Shown here piece after piece: positions 54,475 through 63,536 of a stretch of 64,000 nucleotides of DNA. The DNA comes from Lachnospiraceae bacterium (GTDB lineage Bacteria > Bacillota_A > Clostridia > Lachnospirales > Lachnospiraceae), in contig JAGAIR010000002.1 in assembly GCA_017626435.1 (NCBI GenBank), positions 248,001 to 312,000 on the forward strand. Direction: 5' to 3'. A program made the position numbers and the translations under genes. The first letter of the stretch is position 1, and the number at the start of each line of letters is the position of its first letter. Below the pieces are notes generated by a model that had not been told where the DNA came from, ran no database searches, and saw only the letters and a program-made list of their open reading frames with translations.

Positions 54475-56342
54475 ATGCATTCCTCTTTCCACATCATTAT
54501 CTTTTCTGTAATGCTTTCTCCATCCAGACCATATTTTTTCTTCAACTCCTTTACAGAACCATGTTCAATAAACTGATCTGGCAATGTAATTTGATGCACT
54601 GTCATTTCTTTCCCTTCATACCAGGCAGCAATTCCTTCTCCAAAGCCTCCGGCAGCAACGCCCTCTTCCAGAGTCACGACCATCCTGTGTTGCCCTAAAA
54701 GCTGCTCCAACAATTCTTCATCCATTGGTTTTACAAAACGGACATTCACCACAGATATCCTGATTCCCCTGTTTTCCAGAAGATGTCTTACCTCCATCGC
54801 CGTCTCCACCATACTTCCCACTGCAAGCAGGGCAATCGGCCCTTCCTGGCAGAGCCATTCGCTTTTTCCCATATCAATGGGCTGTGTATATTCAGACAGC
54901 CCCTCCCACGCAGTTCCTCTTGGATAACGCAGGGCAACCGGTCCCTGCTGTTTCAGGGCAAAAGACAGCATCTGCTCCAGCTCCCATCCATTTTTTGGTG
55001 CCATAACGGTTAAATTTGGCATACTTCTCATAAAAGCGATGTCGAAGATTCCCTGATGGGTCTCCCCATCACTTCCCACCAGACCTGCCCTGTCTACAGC
55101 AAACACGACTGGCAGATTTCCGATACAGACATCATGGACCATCTGGTCATACGCACGCTGTAGAAAGGTAGAATATAGCGCTACAACCGGACGAAGCCCC
55201 CCTGCTGCCATACCGGCCGCAAAGGTTACGGCATGTTCTTCTGCAATCCCCACATCAAAAAAACGCTCCGGATATTCCTCTGCCATACGGCTCAGCCCTG
55301 TTCCCTCCGGCATTGCCGCTGAAACAGCCGTAATGCATTCATTCTCAGCTGCCAGCTTTAAAATAGTTTCACTAAATATATCGGTATATGTCCTCTTTGA
55401 CTTTTCCTTCCATCTACTGGAACCATCCTTGATATGGAACGGAGAAACGCCATGAAAATGTGACGGATCCTTTTCTGCCGGGCGGTAACCCTTTCCCTTT
55501 TTTGTACACACATGCACAATGACAGCCTCATTCATCTTAGAAGCATTCTGAAATGCAGTCACCATCTGACCGATGTTATGTCCGTCTATTGGTCCAATAT
55601 AAGTTAGTCCCATATCTTCAAACAACATGCCTGGAATAAACAATCTTTTCACTAAATCTTTAATTCCACGAATCTTTTCAGCTACTCTGTCTCCCAATCC
55701 TGGCATTTTGGAAAGTGCCTTTTCTATGTCCTCCTTGAGTCCGGTATAATTTCCACTGGTACGGATCTTTCCAAGATAATTAGACATACCACCTACATTT
55801 TTAGAGATTGACATCTGATTATCATTGATCACAATAATCAGATTAGACTTTAAACGTGCTGCATTATTTAACGCTTCATATGCCATCCCACCGGAAAGTG
55901 CTCCGTCTCCCAACACAGCAAAAACTTTATGGTTTTCCCCTTTGATGTCTCTTGCTTTGGCAAGTCCTAAGGCTATCCCAATGGATGTAGAACTATGTCC
56001 TGTATCAAACGCATCACAATCACTTTCTTCTCTTTTTGGGAAACCACTCATTCCGCCAAACTGTCTTAAATGGTCAAAACCATCCTGACGTCCAGTAAGA
56101 ATCTTATGAGTATAGCACTGATGTCCTACATCCCATACAATCTGGTCATGGGGAAAATCACAGCACAAATGCAATGCCATAGTCAGTTCTACCGCTCCCA
56201 GATTGGAAGCAAGATGCCCCCCTGTATGACTGATCTTCTGCACCAGAAATTGACGGATTTCCCTTGCAAGCGTTTTATAATCCGTCACCTTTATATCTTT
56301 TATATCATTTGGTTGCTTTATCTGCTCCAGTAATTCCCCCAC
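54471..56342 (-). CDS. dxs: 1-deoxy-D-xylulose-5-phosphate synthase
   Basis: 623 residues; thiamine-diphosphate enzyme that joins pyruvate and glyceraldehyde 3-phosphate, the first step of the MEP isoprenoid route. Motifs in order: HTGGHLASNLGAVELTMALH (about 40-58), AVLGDGALSGGMAYEALNNA ending in the metal-binding ...INDNQMSISKNVGG (about 145-185), FFDVGIAEEHAVTFAAGMA (catalytic Glu, about 365) and DRAGLVGSDGETHQGIFD (about 410). The start is GTG at 56342 behind GAGGAG. Next to ispA in the usual order; it feeds the prenyl diphosphate made by IspA. Confidence 0.97.
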   Translation of the reverse strand: MGELLEQIKQPNDIKDIKVTDYKTLAREIRQFLVQKISHTGGHLASNLGAVELTMALHLCCDFPHDQIVWDVGHQCYTHKILTGRQDGFDHLRQFGGMSGFPKREESDCDAFDTGHSSTSIGIALGLAKARDIKGENHKVFAVLGDGALSGGMAYEALNNAARLKSNLIIVINDNQMSISKNVGGMSNYLGKIRTSGNYTGLKEDIEKALSKMPGLGDRVAEKIRGIKDLVKRLFIPGMLFEDMGLTYIGPIDGHNIGQMVTAFQNASKMNEAVIVHVCTKKGKGYRPAEKDPSHFHGVSPFHIKDGSSRWKEKSKRTYTDIFSETILKLAAENECITAVSAAMPEGTGLSRMAEEYPERFFDVGIAEEHAVTFAAGMAAGGLRPVVALYSTFLQRAYDQMVHDVCIGNLPVVFAVDRAGLVGSDGETHQGIFDIAFMRSMPNLTVMAPKNGWELEQMLSFALKQQGPVALRYPRGTAWEGLSEYTQPIDMGKSEWLCQEGPIALLAVGSMVETAMEVRHLLENRGIRISVVNVRFVKPMDEELLEQLLGQHRMVVTLEEGVAAGGFGEGIAAWYEGKEMTVHQITLPDQFIEHGSVKELKKKYGLDGESITEKIMMWKEECI

Positions 56343-56363
56343 AGTTGCTCTCCTCGTTCCATT

Positions 56364-57263
56364 TTATTTTTTGCGGTTGATAAGCTTTTCTATTAATGTA
56401 GACAAAAACAGGTTCTGCTGCTTCATTTCTCCAAGCAGGGCAAGTGCTTTTTCAGAATACTCTTCCACCGCCTGACGGGAAGATGCCATCCCATACAAGG
56501 AAACATATGTTGTCTTTTCATTCCTCTCATCACTGTGTACTGGCTTGCCAAGTTCCTGCGTGGTACTTGTCTCGTCGAGAATATCATCCTGAATCTGAAA
56601 CGCCATTCCTACAAAGCCACCGATCTCCTCCATAATCTGGATATCCTGGTCCTTTGCACCTGCCAGTGCCGCCCCTATCATCAAAGACGCTTCCAAAAGT
56701 GCACTTGTCTTTAAACGGTAGATGAATTCCAACACATCTGCTGTCAGAGCCTGCCCTGTGCGTTCCACATCCACGACCTGTCCGCCCACCATTCCATAGA
56801 CGCCTGCCTTTTTTCCCAAAATCTGAAATGCCCTGGCAGTCTGTTCCAGAGATTCCGTCTGTCCAAAGGCACTGGATACCGTTTCAAAAGCGTAATTCAA
56901 CAGCGCATCTCCTGTCAGGATGCCCATATCTTCACCATATACTATATGAGTCGTTTTTCTTCCCCGGCGGTAATCATCATTGTCCATTGCCGGCAGGTCA
57001 TCATGTACCAAAGAATAGGTATGTATCATTTCGATTGCTGCCATAAACGGCTCTACCAAAGCCTGATTCTTTCCACCAAATAATTCATAGGATTCCTGAA
57101 CCATCATAGGACGAAGACGTTTCCCTCCGCCCATCAGACTATACTCCATGGAATCAAAAATTGTTTTTTGAAAAGACGGATTCTTTGGCAGATATCGTTC
57201 CAGTATCTTTTCTATCTTCTCCTGTTTTTCCTGCATCTGCTGCTGAAATTCTTTTTCGTCCAT
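56364..57263 (-). CDS. ispA: Polyprenyl synthetase, farnesyl/geranyl diphosphate synthase type
   Basis: 299 residues. First aspartate-rich motif LVHDDLPAMDNDDYRRGRKTTH (about 83-103) and second QIQDDILDETS (about 230), both intact, plus GGGKRLRPMMV (about 46). The two small residues before the first motif and the length fit farnesyl diphosphate synthase, making the precursor for undecaprenyl phosphate and quinones. Follows xseB by 20 bases. Confidence 0.95.
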   Translation of the reverse strand: MDEKEFQQQMQEKQEKIEKILERYLPKNPSFQKTIFDSMEYSLMGGGKRLRPMMVQESYELFGGKNQALVEPFMAAIEMIHTYSLVHDDLPAMDNDDYRRGRKTTHIVYGEDMGILTGDALLNYAFETVSSAFGQTESLEQTARAFQILGKKAGVYGMVGGQVVDVERTGQALTADVLEFIYRLKTSALLEASLMIGAALAGAKDQDIQIMEEIGGFVGMAFQIQDDILDETSTTQELGKPVHSDERNEKTTYVSLYGMASSRQAVEEYSEKALALLGEMKQQNLFLSTLIEKLINRKK

Positions 57264-57283
57264 TTCATAATCCCTTTCGTCGT

Positions 57284-57472
57284 TTACTCTTCTTCCAGAA
57301 CAATAAGCTTTTTCTCCACCTTATCTATGGCATCATTACAGTTTTTAATCAGTTTCATTCCTTCTTCATATTTTTTGAAAGAATCTTCCAGTGTCATATC
57401 ACCGCCCTGCAGCTCCTGGATAATCTCATCCAGCTGTTCAAAAGACTCTTCCAGGGAAATTTTTTTCGGCAT
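57284..57472 (-). CDS. xseB: Exodeoxyribonuclease VII small subunit
   Basis: 62 residues, all helical. ISLEESFEQLDEIIQELQGGDMTLEDSFKKYEEGMKL is the standard XseB pattern (two helices that coil on the large subunit). AGGAGG precedes the ATG. It lies 21 bases downstream of xseA and forms part of the same complex. Confidence 0.96.
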   Translation of the reverse strand: MPKKISLEESFEQLDEIIQELQGGDMTLEDSFKKYEEGMKLIKNCNDAIDKVEKKLIVLEEE

Positions 57473-57493
57473 ATGCTACCTCCTATCTGTTGC

Positions 57494-58717
57494 TTAGTCC
57501 TTACTCGTTGAAAGCTCCGGATGACTTTTCACTTTCTTTACCATCACGCTGGCAGAACCATCCTGAAAAGTCAACGACAACTCCTGTCCTTCCTGAAGCT
57601 GTTTTACTGACTGGATATGATTTCCCTCTCCGTCTGCTGTATAGGCATATCCGCCCTGCAATTTAAAGAAAGGAGACAATCCCTTTAACTCCTGAATATA
57701 CAATTCCATCTGATGTCTCGCAGAGGTCACCCTGCGTTCCATCAACATCCCCAGACGCTCCTGGCACTCCGCCAGATACAGACGTTTCTGACGAATCACA
57801 TCTTCCGGGCTGGCATGCTGCAATATCGTCATATATTTCTGTACATCCATCCGGCACAGACGAATCTGGTTTCTTATCTGACGGTCCAGCTCCCAGGCAG
57901 ACTCTCTCAGCCCGCTTTCCACCTCTTTCCAGGAATATACTGCCAGCTCTGCAGCAGCAGAAGGAGTAGGTGCCCGTAAGTCTGCCGCATAATCCGAAAT
58001 CGTCACATCTGTCTCATGACCTACCGCAGAAATCACCGGTTTTTTACATTGTGCGATAGCTCTTGCCAGACATTCCTCATTAAACGCCCATAAATCCTCA
58101 ATAGACCCACCACCTCTTCCGATGATAATGGTATCCACGTCTGTTTTTTCAAAGTACCGCAGCCCCTCTATCACTGTCTGGGCAGCACCTTCTCCCTGCA
58201 CCTTTGCCGGATACAGGTAAATCTGCACATAAGGATTCCTTCTGGCAGAAACATTGCAGATATCCTGTATCACCGCACCTGTTTTTGCAGTTACCACACC
58301 AATTTTTGATGCATATCTGGGAATTTTTCTTTTTCTATGCTCATCAAAAAGCCCCTCCGATAAGAGGCGCTTTTTCAGTTTTTCATATTCTTCATATAAC
58401 CGTCCTACACCCTCTCTTGTGATCCTTTGGGCATAGAGCTGATATTTTCCATCCCGCTCATAGACGCTGATGCTTCCCTGGACTATGATACTCTGACCTT
58501 CCTCCAGTCGGAACTCCAGCCCGCCTCTCTGGGATGCAAACATCACACACGCCAATGCGGAGGCACTGTCCTTCAACGTAAAATAAATATGTCCGGAAGA
58601 ATGATATTTGCAATTGGATACCTCACCCTTTACAAAGATACGGTTTAATGCATAATCCCGGACAAACAGATTTTTAATATAGCGATTTATCTGAGATACA
58701 GAAACTGCATTCTCCAT
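57494..58717 (-). CDS. xseA: Exodeoxyribonuclease VII large subunit
   Basis: 407 residues; degrades single-stranded DNA from both ends. The OB-fold domain opens with VSQINRYIKNLFVRD and VKGEVSNCKYHSSGHIYFTLKD (about 30-50). The catalytic region has IGVVTAKTGAVIQDI (about 138), IIGRGGGSIEDLWAFNEE (about 198) and AVGHETDVTISDYAADLRAPTPSAAAE (about 231). A coiled coil follows (about 265-350). Slightly short of the 440-450 typical of the family. GGAG precedes the ATG. Confidence 0.97.
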   Translation of the reverse strand: MENAVSVSQINRYIKNLFVRDYALNRIFVKGEVSNCKYHSSGHIYFTLKDSASALACVMFASQRGGLEFRLEEGQSIIVQGSISVYERDGKYQLYAQRITREGVGRLYEEYEKLKKRLLSEGLFDEHRKRKIPRYASKIGVVTAKTGAVIQDICNVSARRNPYVQIYLYPAKVQGEGAAQTVIEGLRYFEKTDVDTIIIGRGGGSIEDLWAFNEECLARAIAQCKKPVISAVGHETDVTISDYAADLRAPTPSAAAELAVYSWKEVESGLRESAWELDRQIRNQIRLCRMDVQKYMTILQHASPEDVIRQKRLYLAECQERLGMLMERRVTSARHQMELYIQELKGLSPFFKLQGGYAYTADGEGNHIQSVKQLQEGQELSLTFQDGSASVMVKKVKSHPELSTSKD

Positions 58718-58745
58718 CTGTCACACTCCAAACTATTACTAACCT

Positions 58746-59168
58746 CTAATCGGCATTTTCCTCTGGGAATTCCCTTGCTACAGAAGCCAAAACACCATTA
58801 ATAAAAGAAGTTGATTTATCTGTACCATATTTCTTTGACAATTCAACCGCCTCATTGATCGCCACACCATTTGGCACATCTTTATCAAATAGTATTTCAT
58901 ATACTGCAAGACGGAGAATTGTAACGTCAGCCTTTGCCAAACGTTTTAAATCCCATCCCCGTGATTTTTCTTCAATCTGAGCATCGATTTCTGCCATATG
59001 TTCAACGACTGCATAAAACTTGTCTTGAATCTCTGCCTTTGCTGTTTTTGACGCATTCTCCATTTCTTCCATGTAGATGGCTGCCTGCTCTGCAAGCTCC
59101 TCCTTCTGGTGGAAATCCACACGAAACAGCATCACAAACAGATGCTCTCTGATTTTTTTTCTTGTCAT
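58746..59168 (-). CDS. nusB: Transcription antitermination factor NusB
   Basis: 140 residues, all alpha. Features: REHLFVMLFRVDF near the N-terminus, KRLAKADVTILRLAVYEILFDKDVPNGVAINEAVELSKKYGTDKSTSFINGVLA in the C-terminal half, the NusB core that binds boxA RNA with NusE. Between the Asp23 gene and xseA, with 22 and 28 base gaps. AAAGGT precedes the ATG. Confidence 0.96.
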   Translation of the reverse strand: MTRKKIREHLFVMLFRVDFHQKEELAEQAAIYMEEMENASKTAKAEIQDKFYAVVEHMAEIDAQIEEKSRGWDLKRLAKADVTILRLAVYEILFDKDVPNGVAINEAVELSKKYGTDKSTSFINGVLASVAREFPEENAD

Positions 59169-59190
59169 ATCTATAGTACCTTTGCTTTCA

Positions 59191-59568
59191 CTAGTTTTCC
59201 AAATTTACTCCAGCCACTCTGACATTTACACCCGGAACCACCAGACCAGTCATATTCTCAATCTGCTGACTGACCTTTTCCTGTACCTGTTCTGATACAT
59301 CCGGTATACTATAACCATAATTAACGACAATCATCATATCTACATGTACAGCACCGTTTTCCATCAGCACTTTCACACCTTTGGACAGATTCTTCATACC
59401 AAATTTACCAATCAGTTCATTTGTAATATTTCCAGCCATCGAATGTACACCATCTACCTCTGTAGCAGCCAGAGCAGCAATCACTGCAACCACATCCGAA
59501 GCAATCTTTACCTCACCAATTCCCTTTTTCTCCATCACGAAGTCCTTGGAGTCCTGATCTTTTGCCAC
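59191..59568 (-). CDS. Asp23/Gls24 family protein (YqhY-like)
   Basis: 125 residues with the Asp23 core: VKIASDVVAVIAALAATEVDGVHSMAG (about 22-48), KGVKVLMENGAVHVDMMIVVNYGYSIPDV and VREKVSQQIENMTGL-like, VNVRVAGVNLEN at the end. The equivalent in Bacillus (yqhY) lies near accBC and nusB and has been tied to acetyl-CoA carboxylase control; whether that holds here is not shown. The start is GTG at 59568, nine bases after AAGGAGG. First gene of the nusB-xseA operon with its own promoter. Confidence 0.9.
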   Translation of the reverse strand: MAKDQDSKDFVMEKKGIGEVKIASDVVAVIAALAATEVDGVHSMAGNITNELIGKFGMKNLSKGVKVLMENGAVHVDMMIVVNYGYSIPDVSEQVQEKVSQQIENMTGLVVPGVNVRVAGVNLEN

Positions 59569-59622
59569 GATAACAACCTCCTTTATCTCTTATGACTAAA
59601 ATATTGCCATGTTATCTTATTT

Positions 59623-59650
59623 ATTATACCAAATTCCTTGATATTTGCAA
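59623..59650 (-). promoter_or_regulatory. Promoter of the asp23-nusB-xseAB-ispA-dxs operon
   Basis: Minus-strand TTGCAA (59645-59650) and TATAAT (59623-59628), spacing 16, with TGG directly before the -10 box giving an extended -10 (TGGTATAAT). Confidence 0.8.
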
Positions 59651-59682
59651 TAAAAATAGTTTTTAACCCTATGGGCTATACA

Positions 59683-59719
59683 AAAACCGGGCGTCACCTC
59701 TGCGGGACTGCCCGGTTTC
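59683..59719 (-). terminator. Terminator of the spoIIIA operon
   Basis: On the minus strand AAACCGGGC and GCCCGGTTT form a nine-pair stem followed by TTG after the T-run. It lies 40 bases after the spoIIIAH stop, separating the sporulation operon from the housekeeping operon. Confidence 0.85.
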
Positions 59720-59758
59720 CTGTTCTGTTATTCTTTTCCTTTGAGCCAGACACACATA

Positions 59759-60472
59759 TCACTTTCCTTCTTCCACAGAAACTGGCGTGATCACAATATT
59801 TTCTGCCAGAATATCAGTCTTACGCGTGACAATATCGCTGATCTGTGCCAACTGCTGCTCTGTCAGCTGATTTGCATTGACAATGACATCCGCACTGTCT
59901 TTTTCAATACTTACTACTGCATCTGGAAATCCCTTTGCCTCCAGCATCAGCTCTGCTGCACTTTCCATCTGGGCATCCTCTGTCATCTCCGCCACCTGCT
60001 TGATCGCACTTTTTTTATCCTTGGATGCAATGGCATCATTGTTGATAATGCCCATTAAGGTCTCTTTATTTTTTGCTCTGCTCTGCTCCCTGGTGAGCTT
60101 TGCTGCAGCAAAATAATCTGCCCCCAGTGTATTGGATACCATCACTGCTTCTCCCGGGTTTTCCTCTGAAACAGACTTTAGTTCCCCGTTATCTGCCACT
60201 GTATAATCTTCACCCTCATCCTCTGCAGAGATATCGGTAGAAACAGTGTCCTTACTTGTCTCCTGTTCTCCACCTGTCTCAGTATCTTCCTTTCCTTCTT
60301 CCGCTTCTGTATCCTTTGCCTCGTTTTTATCTTCTGACTTAGTCACAGTAGAGGTACTTTTCAGCCCATTTTTACTGATCTCCTGACCAGTAAAATTCAA
60401 ATATCCTGCCACTGCGATCATCACTGCCAGTGCTGTAATAATAATCTGATTTTTCCGTGCAAATTTTTTCAT
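59759..60472 (-). CDS. spoIIIAH: Stage III sporulation protein AH
   Basis: 237 residues. N-terminal membrane anchor (about 9-25, IIITALAVMIAVAGYL), then a low-complexity acidic Lys/Glu/Thr stretch (about 35-100). The YscJ/FliF-like ring domain follows, with AKLTREQSRAKNKETLMGIINND (about 125-147), AAELMLEAKGFPDAVVSIEKDSADVIVNA and LAQISDIVTRKTD. In Bacillus it forms the mother-cell half of the SpoIIIAH-SpoIIQ channel. TTG ATG at the start; the ATG at 60472 is used. Confidence 0.95.
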   Translation of the reverse strand: MKKFARKNQIIITALAVMIAVAGYLNFTGQEISKNGLKSTSTVTKSEDKNEAKDTEAEEGKEDTETGGEQETSKDTVSTDISAEDEGEDYTVADNGELKSVSEENPGEAVMVSNTLGADYFAAAKLTREQSRAKNKETLMGIINNDAIASKDKKSAIKQVAEMTEDAQMESAAELMLEAKGFPDAVVSIEKDSADVIVNANQLTEQQLAQISDIVTRKTDILAENIVITPVSVEEGK

Positions 60473-60491
60473 CAAATCACCTTGCCTTTCT

Positions 60492-61151
60492 TTATTCCAT
60501 TCTCATTACTTTTATTTTATGTGGTTCGATAGGGAATAATGCCTCTACCGCCTCAATTATTTCTGTATTTATACTTCCCTTTCCTGCTCCCTGTGCCACC
60601 ACTACTACACCTTCTATTTGGGGTGATTGTACTTGTACCACATAAGGCACCTCTCCGTCTTCTCCTTCCACCAGAACACTATCCCTCTGAATACTGTTGC
60701 TGGTGTGATTACGATTTCCCCCAGTACTGTCTGTTTCCTGGGTATTGTCATCGGAAAGCGTTTCATTCTGCAATGTGACCTTTTCCTCAGAGGATGCCAT
60801 CGTCAGCATGACATCCACATTCCCCACTCCCTCTACCTGGGATAAAATTGTTTCGATTTCTTTCTCCTGTCTTGCAGCATATTCACTCATAGCAGCCCAG
60901 GCTGCATCCTGGCTGTCTTCCGCCTGATAGGAATCCGTCTCTTTCTGTTTTTTCTCCTTTTTCTCTGATGAAGAAAAGGTTCCCGATGGCAATGACAAAA
61001 CCAGCAAAAAAACTCCTGCCAGAAATAAAATGATCAACCGGGGCAGTCCGATATCTTCCCAGGTTATTTTTCTTTTTCCGTCCTTCTTGTCAGTCTCCTC
61101 TTTTTTCTTTTCCTTCAGAGTTTTTAATAGCTTTTGCCATTGGTTTTCCAT
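60492..61151 (-). CDS. spoIIIAG: Stage III sporulation protein AG
   Basis: 219 residues. Lys-rich cytoplasmic start, one membrane helix (about 35-53, LIILFLAGVFLLVLSL), a charged stalk, then a ring-building domain (about 90-215: LSQVEGVGNVDVMLTMASSEE, VQSPQIEGVVVVAQGAGKGSINTEIIEAVEALFPIEPHKIKVMRM). Its beginning overlaps the spoIIIAF end by 28 bases. Part of the SpoIIIA-SpoIIQ feeding-tube or secretion-like complex in the mother-cell membrane. Confidence 0.95.
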   Translation of the reverse strand: MENQWQKLLKTLKEKKKEETDKKDGKRKITWEDIGLPRLIILFLAGVFLLVLSLPSGTFSSSEKKEKKQKETDSYQAEDSQDAAWAAMSEYAARQEKEIETILSQVEGVGNVDVMLTMASSEEKVTLQNETLSDDNTQETDSTGGNRNHTSNSIQRDSVLVEGEDGEVPYVVQVQSPQIEGVVVVAQGAGKGSINTEIIEAVEALFPIEPHKIKVMRME

Positions 61152-61774
61152 ACATCCACCGCCCCCTTAGACAACGAAAATTTTTTACATATTTTCTTTT
61201 TTAACATTCGTGTATCCTCATCCTCTCTTACTGATCCTCTGTCCTCCTGTTCTCTCTGCGAGCCAGTTCCAGAATCAATTTTGATGTTCTCTACAGGCTC
61301 TACATAACTCTGGCTTTCGTCTTCTTCCTTTTCCATCTTTGCCATGGCTTGCTGCGTCTCTTCCTTTACCTTCAGTTGGATCCGCTCCACAAAAACTTCT
61401 CCCTCTTCACTTTTTTTCATCGATACCTGAATCTGTTGCGGTTTTTGCCCGGCATCTTCTGCTAGGTCACGCAGCTGCTGCCTGACCTGGCTTTCACATT
61501 CCCGGAGCAGCACTTCTTCAAAACTTCCCTCTGCCACTGCAAGCTCCTGTTCAATCTGTTTCCGGTCAACCTGCAGTATATTTTCCTCCAGTTTTTCATA
61601 CCAGCCTGTATCAATGGATAATGCAGAGACTACAGGACTCAAAAACAATAGCAATAAAATCATTCCACTGACAAACCGAAAGATCTCCAGAAATCCCTTA
61701 TTGGAGACCAGCCCCTTTAAAATTGTAGTCATCACTACATACACCAGAATATTCTGCACAATTTCCCTGATCAA
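61124..61774 (-). CDS. spoIIIAF: Stage III sporulation protein AF
   Basis: 216 residues. Two N-terminal membrane helices (about 9-22 and 32-51, IFRFVSGMILLLLFLSPVVSAL), then a soluble domain with EEVLLRECESQVRQQLRDLAEDAG and VFVERIQLKVKEE. A low-complexity Glu/Ser-rich stretch precedes the tail. The start is TTG at 61774 behind GGAGGG. Sequence is variable in the family, so identity rests mainly on position between spoIIIAE and spoIIIAG. Confidence 0.93.
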   Translation of the reverse strand: MIREIVQNILVYVVMTTILKGLVSNKGFLEIFRFVSGMILLLLFLSPVVSALSIDTGWYEKLEENILQVDRKQIEQELAVAEGSFEEVLLRECESQVRQQLRDLAEDAGQKPQQIQVSMKKSEEGEVFVERIQLKVKEETQQAMAKMEKEEDESQSYVEPVENIKIDSGTGSQREQEDRGSVREDEDTRMLKKKICKKFSLSKGAVDVWKTNGKSY

Positions 61775-61790
61775 AAGCAGCCCTCCTCAT

Positions 61791-62870
61791 TTATAATGCA
61801 GCACTCGTCATGGCACTGATAATGGCAATGGATGTTACAAATAACATAGCTCCCATTCCTACCGCATAAATAAGCATACGGATTGCTTCCACTGTTCCTC
61901 CCAGACTGCTCACCAGTCTTTTATCTGATACAGGCTGTATTATGGCAGCTACCAGCTGATACAACATCTGACTAAATACCATATGCAGCAAAGGAACTGC
62001 ACAGATCAAAAACACCACTAATACCCCTGTGACACCTACTGCATTTTTCACCAGTGTACCAGCACAAAGAACAGTCTGGGCCACAGAACTGATCGTATTT
62101 CCTATTCCTGGTATGGAACCTCCCATCCGTACTACCGTCATATTTTTCACCTGGGCTGTTACCGGTACAATAAGTCCCTGTATTACGTTCATTCCCATAA
62201 CGATACCAAACATGGTCTTCATAACCATTTTTACTACATCCCGGATCAATTCTGCCATCTTGGAAAACATATCTTCTTCTGCCAGATAATTGCTTACCTG
62301 CAAAAAAAAGTACAGATTAATGGCTGGAAGTGCAAATTTTACCAATACAGTATTTACTACCGTAATCATCACCAAAGTAAATTCATAGTATACACTTGCC
62401 GCCGTGCCTCCCTGCGAAAAGGACATGCTGATAAAAAATGCCGGTACCAGTACCCTCATAAAGTCCAACAGCTTTTCCATTGTTTCTGCTGCCAGCTGTG
62501 TCACCTGACAGAAGGACGCGCTCAGCACAGAGAAGAATAACAGATATACAGCAAAAAAAGCTGTCTGAGCCACCTGTTTTCCCTGCAAAAGTTTGGAAAA
62601 ATTTGTAAAAACCGCACCAATCACTGCAATGACCAGCAAATAGATGATCATCTTTTTTTCTTGAATCATATTTGAAGTCAGCCCCTGGAACACAGCATGT
62701 AGGATCTGTTCCAACGATCCCGTCTGTTTTCCCTGGATCAGGTTTCCTACATACTCTGAAAAGCTAAAACTCTGCTGTCCTAAAATGCCATCCATCATAT
62801 CCTGTATCTGGTCATAGGAAATCTCATCAAAAAAACTCTGAACACTGTCCATTTCCTGTGTTTCTTCCAT
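61791..62870 (-). CDS. spoIIIAE: Stage III sporulation protein AE
   Basis: 359 residues with about seven or eight membrane helices in the C-terminal 270 residues. Family-typical GGTAASVYYEFTLVMITVVNTVLVK, NVIQGLIVPVTAQVKNMTVVRMGGSIPGIGNTISSVAQTVLCAG (about 220-265) and SDKRLVSSLGGTVEAIRMLIYAVG. It forms the membrane core of the SpoIIIA complex. The frame is open to an ATG at 62912 that abuts the spoIIIAD stop (TAAATG). The ATG at 62870, seven bases after AAAGGAG, has the stronger ribosome site; either is possible. No signal peptide precedes the acidic N-terminal domain, unlike the Bacillus protein. Confidence 0.95.
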   Translation of the reverse strand: MEETQEMDSVQSFFDEISYDQIQDMMDGILGQQSFSFSEYVGNLIQGKQTGSLEQILHAVFQGLTSNMIQEKKMIIYLLVIAVIGAVFTNFSKLLQGKQVAQTAFFAVYLLFFSVLSASFCQVTQLAAETMEKLLDFMRVLVPAFFISMSFSQGGTAASVYYEFTLVMITVVNTVLVKFALPAINLYFFLQVSNYLAEEDMFSKMAELIRDVVKMVMKTMFGIVMGMNVIQGLIVPVTAQVKNMTVVRMGGSIPGIGNTISSVAQTVLCAGTLVKNAVGVTGVLVVFLICAVPLLHMVFSQMLYQLVAAIIQPVSDKRLVSSLGGTVEAIRMLIYAVGMGAMLFVTSIAIISAMTSAAL

Positions 62871-62912
62871 TTCTCTTCTCCTTTCTCCAAATACCCTTCT
62901 GAAATCGTCCAT

Positions 62913-63287
62913 TTATATCTCTGACAGTATCTGAAATAATGTCATTAAAATCGGCAGACTGACCGCCAGTATCATTAGCTTTCCATAAAACTCAATCTGG
63001 CTTGCCACCGCACTGTAGCCCGCATCCCGGCATAGATTTGCCCCAAATTCTGCCACATAGGTAATCCCTATCATTTTCAACAGAATTTTCAGATAGACAC
63101 TTCCTTCCCCTAAATAACTCTGTAAGGATTTCAGAAAGTCGATCACGTCACCAATTTTCCAAAGCGCCAGAGCACCGATCAACAAACAGGCGGTCATGAT
63201 CAGAAGCATACTAAATTCTGACTTGTCCTTTCTCAGCGGAATTGCCAGCATTACCGCCATTACCCCCAGGATTGCAACCTTTTCCAC
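62913..63287 (-). CDS. spoIIIAD: Stage III sporulation protein AD
   Basis: 124 residues with three to four membrane helices (about 3-17, 25-45, 63-85, 103-122). Contains the family pattern VYLKILLKMIGITYVAEFGANLCRDAGYSAVASQIEFYGK (about 65-105). The start is GTG at 63287 preceded by GAGGG. Small membrane subunit, related in position to the export-apparatus-like members of the complex. Confidence 0.95.
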   Translation of the reverse strand: MEKVAILGVMAVMLAIPLRKDKSEFSMLLIMTACLLIGALALWKIGDVIDFLKSLQSYLGEGSVYLKILLKMIGITYVAEFGANLCRDAGYSAVASQIEFYGKLMILAVSLPILMTLFQILSEI

Positions 63288-63323
63288 TTTTCCCTCATTT
63301 CTGCACAGTCTCCGTGCATATCA

Positions 63324-63521
63324 CTAACTTAACGAAAACAGATCCTGTATGGATTCAAACAACTCCAATATGTAAGGAAGCACCCATAAAAGCACCAGGA
63401 TCAGCCCCGACAGACTGACCAGAAATGCCTGCTCTTCCCTCCCTGCATGTTTGAGTACCTGTCCCAAAACAGATACCAGAATTCCCACCGCTGCAATTTT
63501 AAATATCAGATTTATACTCAT
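63324..63521 (-). CDS. spoIIIAC: Stage III sporulation protein AC
   Basis: 65 residues with two membrane helices (about 5-20 and 33-52). It has INLIFKIAAVGILVSVLGQVLKHAGREEQAFLVSL, the conserved SpoIIIAC pattern. TGGAGG precedes the ATG. Lies 15 bases after spoIIIAB. Confidence 0.95.
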   Translation of the reverse strand: MSINLIFKIAAVGILVSVLGQVLKHAGREEQAFLVSLSGLILVLLWVLPYILELFESIQDLFSLS

Positions 63522-63536
63522 TTTCTGCCTCCATCT